From contig CAIOSS010000536.1 of assembly GCA_903860995.1 (NCBI GenBank), forward strand, positions 1 through 5,153: 5,153 nt of DNA, in the 5' to 3' direction. Made by a program: the position numbers and the translations under genes. Origin of the DNA: an uncultured delta proteobacterium. GTDB taxonomy: Bacteria > Myxococcota_A > Polyangia > Polyangiales > Ga0077539. Positions 1-5,153 of the stretch are shown piece after piece. Under the pieces are notes generated by a model that was not told the DNA's origin, did not search any database, and saw nothing but the letters and a program-made list of their open reading frames with translations. Numbering within the stretch: the stretch's first letter is position 1; each line of letters begins with the position of its first letter.

Positions 1-13
1 AGCGAGCGACCAA

Positions 14-32
14 GCCGTAGCGTTGCTACGGC
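14..32. repeat. Perfect 8-bp palindromic hairpin, REP-like
   Basis: The arms GCCGTAGC (14-21) and GCTACGGC (25-32) are exact reverse complements around a 3-base loop, GTT. No T-run follows on either strand, so it is a poor intrinsic terminator. It lies about 80 bases beyond the dapF stop codon. A compact GC-rich hairpin in a non-coding gap could be a REP-like interspersed repeat, an RNA-processing or stabilising structure at the dapF 3' end, or a binding site. The palindrome is seen directly; its role is not shown by the sequence. Confidence 0.5.
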
Positions 33-72
33 GCGGGAGTCGAGAGAGGACGTAAGCCGCAGGGCGGCCGGA

Positions 73-93
73 CTGGGCGTGCGATCAGCCCAG
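73..93 (-). terminator. Possible weak hairpin downstream of dapF
   Basis: CTGGGC (73-78) and GCCCAG (88-93) form a 6-bp perfect stem with a 9-base loop, about 20 bases past the dapF stop codon in the direction of dapF transcription. There is no U-tract after it, so it would be at best a weak or Rho-assisted terminator. Short GC stems arise easily by chance in DNA of this composition, so confidence is low. Confidence 0.22.
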
Positions 94-112
94 CCAGTTC
101 ATGGGAGAGCCC

Positions 113-922
113 TTACCCCACCGTGCCCGCGAAGGCCCTGCGCGCGGGGCCGGTCATGGTCACCTCCCAGCTCCCCTCGGCCACGGTGATCACCAGCGGT
201 CCCCCGTCGAGGCGCACCGTCACCGGCTCGCCCGCGCGCCACCGCCCCTCGGCCACCGCCGCCGCCGCCACCGCGCACGCCCCGGTGCCGCACGCCTGCG
301 TCCACCCGACGCCCCGCTCGTGCACCCGCACCCTGAACCCGTCGGCCTCGGTCGCCACCAGCTCGACGTTGACGCCCTTCGGAAACACCGCCAGCGCCGT
401 CACCGCGCGCACCAGGCCCATGGGGTCGTCCGTCGGCGCGAACACCACCCCGTGGGGGTTGCCCATGTCCACCGCGCGCACCGCCCTCTGCGCGCCCCCG
501 ACGTCCACCACCGAGGCCGCGTCGGTCACCGCGGCGCGGCCCATCGCGACCTCCACCTCTGCCACGCCGTCGCGCACCGCGCGCACCCGCACCGGCCGCG
601 GGCCCGCGTCGCTCTCCACCACCAGCGCGTCGCCCACCGCGAGCTCGCCCCGGTCGACCAGCCACGCCGCCACGCAGCGCACGCCGTTGCCGCACATCTC
701 CGGCCGCGACCCGTCCGCGTTCAGGATCACCAGCCCCACGCGCCCCGCCGCCATCGCCCCGCGGTCGACCCAGAGCAGCCCGTCGCCGCCCACCCCCCGG
801 TGCCGGTCGCACAGCCTCCGCGCGAGCTGCGGCGTGAGCTCCGCCGCGGGCCACTCCGCCGCGTCGAGCACCAGGAAGTCGTTGCCGAGGCCCTCGTACT
901 TCGCGAACGCGCGCTCTGTCAT
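113..922 (-). CDS. dapF: Diaminopimelate epimerase
   Basis: This 269-residue enzyme interconverts LL- and meso-2,6-diaminopimelate in the cytoplasm, supplying meso-DAP for peptidoglycan and for lysine. It is a cofactor-independent two-cysteine racemase. The N-terminal GLGNDF motif (11-16) fixes the start. The first half carries the catalytic block EMCGNGVRC with Cys77. The second half carries MGNPH (153-157), NVE (185-187), ERG (202-204) and the second catalytic block ACGTGA with Cys211. Both catalytic cysteines and the substrate-contacting Asn and Glu-Arg residues are present, and the length is normal for the family, so the gene looks intact and functional. The ATG is preceded by no clear Shine-Dalgarno sequence but by TATACT only 8 bases upstream. 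It is divergent from the lipoprotein gene and not in a visible operon with other lysine genes. The stop codon is TAA. Confidence 0.97.
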   Translation of the reverse strand: MTERAFAKYEGLGNDFLVLDAAEWPAAELTPQLARRLCDRHRGVGGDGLLWVDRGAMAAGRVGLVILNADGSRPEMCGNGVRCVAAWLVDRGELAVGDALVVESDAGPRPVRVRAVRDGVAEVEVAMGRAAVTDAASVVDVGGAQRAVRAVDMGNPHGVVFAPTDDPMGLVRAVTALAVFPKGVNVELVATEADGFRVRVHERGVGWTQACGTGACAVAAAAVAEGRWRAGEPVTVRLDGGPLVITVAEGSWEVTMTGPARRAFAGTVG

Positions 923-930
923 GGCGCGCG

Positions 931-936
931 AGTATA
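931..936 (-). promoter_or_regulatory. Candidate -10 box for dapF
   Basis: Read on the minus strand, this is TATACT, 5 of 6 matches to the TATAAT consensus and a rare AT-rich island in this DNA. It ends 8 bases before the dapF ATG. A usual start site 6-8 bases downstream would put transcription at or almost at the start codon, giving a leaderless or near-leaderless message. No convincing -35 hexamer is seen at 16-18 bases spacing. Confidence 0.45.
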
Positions 937-982
937 CGCACCCGGAACCCGCCCGCCGCGCTGACGTTCCCGCGGCGCGCGC

Positions 983-1011
983 TTGACCCCGGGGGCGCGG
1001 GCGGGTGTCAT
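983..1011 (+). promoter_or_regulatory. Candidate sigma-70-type promoter of the lipoprotein gene
   Basis: TTGACC (983-988) matches 5 of 6 bases of the -35 consensus. After a 17-base spacer comes TGTCAT (1006-1011), 4 of 6 for the -10, with the key first T and the final A-T kept. The -10 ends 9 bases before the ATG at 1021, so the predicted transcription start (about 1018-1020) leaves practically no leader. No Shine-Dalgarno sequence precedes the ATG, which agrees with this reading. Confidence 0.45.
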
Positions 1012-1020
1012 GCCGGGACT

Positions 1021-3440
<2,420 letters not shown>

Positions 3441-3450
<10 letters not shown>

Positions 3451-3472
3451 GCTACGGCAGCGTCACCCCGGC
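3441..3472 (+). terminator. Possible weak terminator hairpin at the end of the lipoprotein gene
   Basis: GCCGG (3441-3445) can pair with CCGGC (3468-3472), and GCTG (3446-3449) with CAGC (3458-3461), enclosing an 8-base loop with a 6-base bulge on the 3' side. The tail is TTGGGTTCT, only mildly T-rich. The stem begins inside the last codons of the gene. This is the best terminator-like fold I can find here, but it is poor. Confidence 0.2.
3451..3467. repeat. Left copy of a 17-bp exact direct repeat flanking the Rpn-like segment
   Basis: The sequence GCTACGGCAGCGTCACC starts at the first base after the lipoprotein TGA and recurs exactly at 4657-4673. In the right copy it contains the final codons (V-T-L-P-stop) of the leftward NHL gene. 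The left copy also reads V-T-L-P-stop on the minus strand, but what lies upstream of it does not resemble an NHL repeat. This fits a target-site-like duplication or the scar of an insertion. Confidence 0.6.
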
Positions 3473-3547
3473 TTGGGTTCTCCCCCGCCACCGCCGCCCG
3501 TTCCCCCGCCGCCGCCCTTCTTCCCGCCCCGCCGCGCCGCCCCCGGT

Positions 3548-3607
3548 CGCGTCGAGCAGGCGCACGACCGCCGGGTGTGTGGCACCCCAGCCGCGTCGAG
3601 CAGGCGC
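3548..3607. repeat. Pair of 16-bp exact direct repeats, 44 bp apart
   Basis: CGCGTCGAGCAGGCGC occurs at 3548-3563 and again at 3592-3607, with partly similar flanks. The offset of 44 bases is not a multiple of three, so it is not a duplicated coding unit in a single frame. It may be a small local duplication or paired sites for a DNA-binding protein upstream of the Rpn-like gene. Confidence 0.5.
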
Positions 3608-3655
3608 GCCGCGGTCGGGCGTACGCCCTCCGTTCGCACCCGGTGCCTCGTCCGA

Positions 3656-3698
3656 CCGCCACCCTCGCCGCCACCCCCGCCGCCACCCGCCGCCACCC
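3656..3698. repeat. Short tandem of GCCGCCACCC-like units
   Basis: Three exact GCCGCCACCC units (3667-3676, 3679-3688, 3689-3698) are preceded by a 9-base partial unit (3656-3664). Spacers of 0-2 bases separate them. The array sits about 60 bases upstream of the Rpn-like start codon. It is low-complexity DNA prone to slippage. Confidence 0.5.
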
Positions 3699-3759
3699 CC
3701 TCGACCGCTGGTCTTCCCACCGCTTCCGACTGGCACGCCGCGCGCTCTGTCGTCTCAAC

Positions 3760-4642
3760 GTGTCGTCGCCCTTCGACCAATTCGCCAAGGACATCCTCGA
3801 CCTGCTGCTCTCTGCGCACGGCCGCCTGGAGACCGAGGTCGAGACGCCCGCGCTCAAGTCGCAGCGCGCCGACATGATGTTCGACCCCGACCCCTCGCAC
3901 GACGAGGCCCGCCGCTCGCTTGGCCTGCTGGGCGCGATGACCGACCGGTGCTGCTTCTTCGATCCCTTCCACGAGGCCCCCGACGTCGCGGAGGTCCGTG
4001 GCTGCCTGCGCAAGCTGCTCAACCACCAGCACGCCCGCGCGCTCGGGCATCGGCCCGCGGCCGAGGTCTCCTGCGCTGCTCTGCGGCGGGCGCCCCGACA
4101 CCGCGCTGGAGGCCCTGCCCTTCGCGCCGTCGGCGGCGTGGCCGCGCGGGTTCTACGACCTGGGCGCCGCGCTGCCGCTGGCGATCGTGGTGCTCTCGGA
4201 GCTGCCCGAGACGGCCGACACACTCGCGCTGCGCTTGATGGGCGCCGGGCTCACGCTGCGTCGGGCGATCTCGGACCTCCAGCAGACGTCGCCTGGCGCG
4301 GTGCGCGACGCGCTCGTGCGCCGGGTGGTAGAACTTCACCGTGACCGCCGCGCCCGCGACGCACGGACGCCCAAAGACGAGGACGAACTCATGAGGTCAC
4401 TACCGTTTGTCGAGGAGCTCGAACGCCGCTGCCGCACCGAGGGCCGCACCGAAGGCCGCACCGAGGGCACCCTGTTCGCGCTCGTTCGCATCGTCGAGCG
4501 ACGCCTTCACCGCGAGGTCACCGCCACCGAGCGCGACGCCCTCCGCGCTCGCCTCGATCACCTCGGCGAGTCGGCCCTCGACGCCGCGCTCGACCTCGAC
4601 CCCGCCGAGCTCGAAGCGTGGCTCGCCCGCGGCCGGAGCTGA
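3760..4642 (+). pseudogene. Frameshifted Rpn/PD-(D/E)XK nuclease-family (transposase-like) protein
   Basis: The N-terminal part is in one frame from the GTG at 3760, beginning SSPFDQFAKDILDLLL. It has an E-x-E-x-E strand (residues 24-28) and QRAD (35-38), which look like the nuclease core of the Rpn / PF12784-type group. It continues through a segment rich in HEAP and LRKLLNHQHARALGHR. The rest is in the next frame: LLCGGRPDTAL, WPRGFYDLG, LPLAIVVLSELPETADTLALRLMGAGLTLR, an RTEG repeat, and a C-terminal helix pair ending in LDPAELEAWLARGRS. The two halves together match the layout and length (about 293 residues) I know for this family, so a net +1 shift (or a -2 or -5 deletion) near 4045-4080 breaks one gene. 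It could be a true mutation or a sequencing error; no classic slippery site is visible. Rpn proteins are linked to DNA cleavage and RecA-independent recombination. The GTG start lacks a Shine-Dalgarno sequence. Confidence 0.72.
4433..4468 (+). repeat. Three in-frame 12-bp tandem repeats (RTEG)
   Basis: CGCACCGAGGGC occurs three times in a row, the middle copy with A for G at the ninth base. The units are in frame with the second half of the Rpn-like gene and encode R-T-E-G three times, in the charged linker before the C-terminal helices. Related proteins often have variable EGR-type repeats at this place, so copy number probably changes by slippage. Confidence 0.8.
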
Positions 4643-4656
4643 GCCGCCCGCCTCCC

Positions 4657-4673
4657 GCTACGGCAGCGTCACC
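4657..4673. repeat. Right copy of the 17-bp exact direct repeat
   Basis: Identical to 3451-3467. It covers the stop codon and the last codons of the leftward NHL gene and lies 14 bases after the stop codon of the Rpn-like gene. Just before each copy there is also a shared GCTGAGC containing the stop codon of the rightward gene, directly overlapping the repeat at the left end and 14 bases away at the right end. Confidence 0.6.
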
Positions 4674-5153
4674 ACGCGCACCCGACCCGACGCGCCCTCG
4701 GCCACGTACAGCCGACCCCGCGACCAGGCCAGCGCCGTCGGCTGCGCCAGCGTCGCCGAGCGCGCCGGGCCGTAGTCGCCGCTGGTCGTGGCCATCGCCC
4801 CGCTCGCACGACCAGAGCCCGCGACGGTGGTCATGCGCCCCGTGCTGAGGGTCACCGCGCGCACGCGGTTGGCCGCGGCGTCGGCGATGAAGAGGGTGTC
4901 GGCGCCGTCGAAGGCCAGCGCCACCGGCCGCGCGAGGCCCAGCGAGGTCGCGGGGTTGGGGTCGTCGCCGAGCGGCGCCGGGCGGTCGAGCACCCCCGCC
5001 GCGACGCGCGCCTGCTCGGCGGCGTCCACGGACCACACCACGTAGCGCTGCGGGTCGGCGATGTAGAGCGTGCCCGCGCGGCCGACCGCGAAGGCCACCG
5101 CGCTGCCCAGCGGGGCCGACCGCGCCGCCACCACGCCCCCGTCGGGCAGGGCC
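4658..5153 (-). CDS. NHL-repeat beta-propeller protein, C-terminal part
   Basis: The frame is open to the right edge (ALPDGG... precedes the first in-window GTG at 5134), so this is the last 164 residues of a longer protein and its start is outside the window. Three NHL-type units are visible: SAVAFAVGRAGTLYIAD...VVWSVD (about 5104-5024), RPVALAFDGADTLFIAD..ANRVRAV (about 4942-4835) and QPTALAWSRGRLYVAEGASGRVRVV (about 4750-4661). Each has the pattern P-x-A-hydrophobic-A, G-x-LYIAD and RVR-V. NHL repeats build beta-propellers that bind proteins, sugars or nucleic acids; in bacteria many are exported. Whether this one has a signal peptide cannot be seen. It ends V-T-L-P-stop, converging on the Rpn-like gene with a 15-base gap and no clear shared terminator. 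Confidence 0.85.
   Translation of the reverse strand, partial: ALPDGGVVAARSAPLGSAVAFAVGRAGTLYIADPQRYVVWSVDAAEQARVAAGVLDRPAPLGDDPNPATSLGLARPVALAFDGADTLFIADAAANRVRAVTLSTGRMTTVAGSGRASGAMATTSGDYGPARSATLAQPTALAWSRGRLYVAEGASGRVRVVTLP

Larger units (their letters stand above)
3451..3759. other. C-rich non-coding stretch with short repeats
   Basis: No convincing gene is seen in these 309 bases; the open frames on either strand are low-complexity Pro/Ala/Arg or Gly/Arg strings. The top strand has runs of C (3482-3544 and 3656-3700), which give G-runs on the bottom strand. There is a 16-bp exact direct repeat (3548-3563 and 3592-3607) and a short tandem of GCCGCCACCC-type units (3656-3698). Any promoter for the Rpn-like gene should lie here, but I see no good -35/-10 pair or ribosome binding site before 3760. 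Confidence 0.6.

Noticed and set aside
2..55. Possible 3' end of a rightward gene (ASDQAVALLRRGSRERT, stop TAA at 53-55)
   Set aside because: Only 17 codons are visible, the frame spans a perfect palindrome, and no family can be recognised. It needs sequence left of the window.
3656..3698. Regular short repeats considered as a CRISPR array
   Set aside because: Units are about 10 bases with spacers of 0-2 bases and no unique spacers of 25-40 bases, so it is a simple tandem repeat.
3463..3759. Minus-strand glycine-rich open frame that could be the tail of a leftward gene
   Set aside because: It is low-complexity Gly/Arg sequence produced by C-runs on the other strand and continues into antisense of the Rpn-like gene. 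There is no recognisable domain.
3468..4656. Whole segment as a classic insertion sequence
   Set aside because: The two ends show no terminal inverted repeats, and the encoded protein is of Rpn/PD-(D/E)XK type, not a DDE transposase. Only the direct repeats support mobility.

Overview
The window is very GC-rich, with G or C at most third codon positions. It carries a standard dapF, an Asp-rich lipoprotein with thrombospondin type 3 repeats and a von Willebrand A domain, an Rpn-type nuclease-family gene and an NHL-repeat protein. This mix suggests a myxobacterium (Myxococcota, possibly Polyangia). That placement is inferred from gene content and composition; there is no marker RNA here to confirm it.

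Layout. Bases 1-112 hold no convincing gene but contain a perfect short palindrome and a second small hairpin. dapF runs leftward (922 to 113) and is complete. A 98-bp divergent intergenic region follows, with a promoter-like element very close to each start codon. The large lipoprotein gene runs rightward (1021 to 3450): lipobox signal peptide, about 14 calcium-binding TSP3 motifs, a vWA-like domain with a MIDAS motif, and a beta-rich C-terminal region. Bases 3451-3759 are a C-rich, repeat-bearing non-coding stretch. From 3760 to 4642 there is a rightward Rpn/PD-(D/E)XK-family gene that reads properly only if the frame changes near 4045-4080. Fifteen bases later ends a leftward, convergent NHL-repeat gene whose 5' part lies beyond the right edge.

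The genes do not form an obvious pathway. dapF is housekeeping (lysine and peptidoglycan precursor), the lipoprotein and probably the NHL protein are cell-envelope or extracellular binding proteins, and the Rpn-like gene is of a mobile, accessory type. The most interesting structural signal is a 17-bp exact direct repeat at 3451-3467 and 4657-4673. It brackets the C-rich stretch plus the Rpn-like gene, and the right-hand copy is the last 15 bases of the NHL gene plus 2 bases. This fits a model in which the lipoprotein and NHL genes were once adjacent and convergent and the Rpn-like segment inserted between them. I see no defence system, CRISPR array, tRNA or rRNA in the window.
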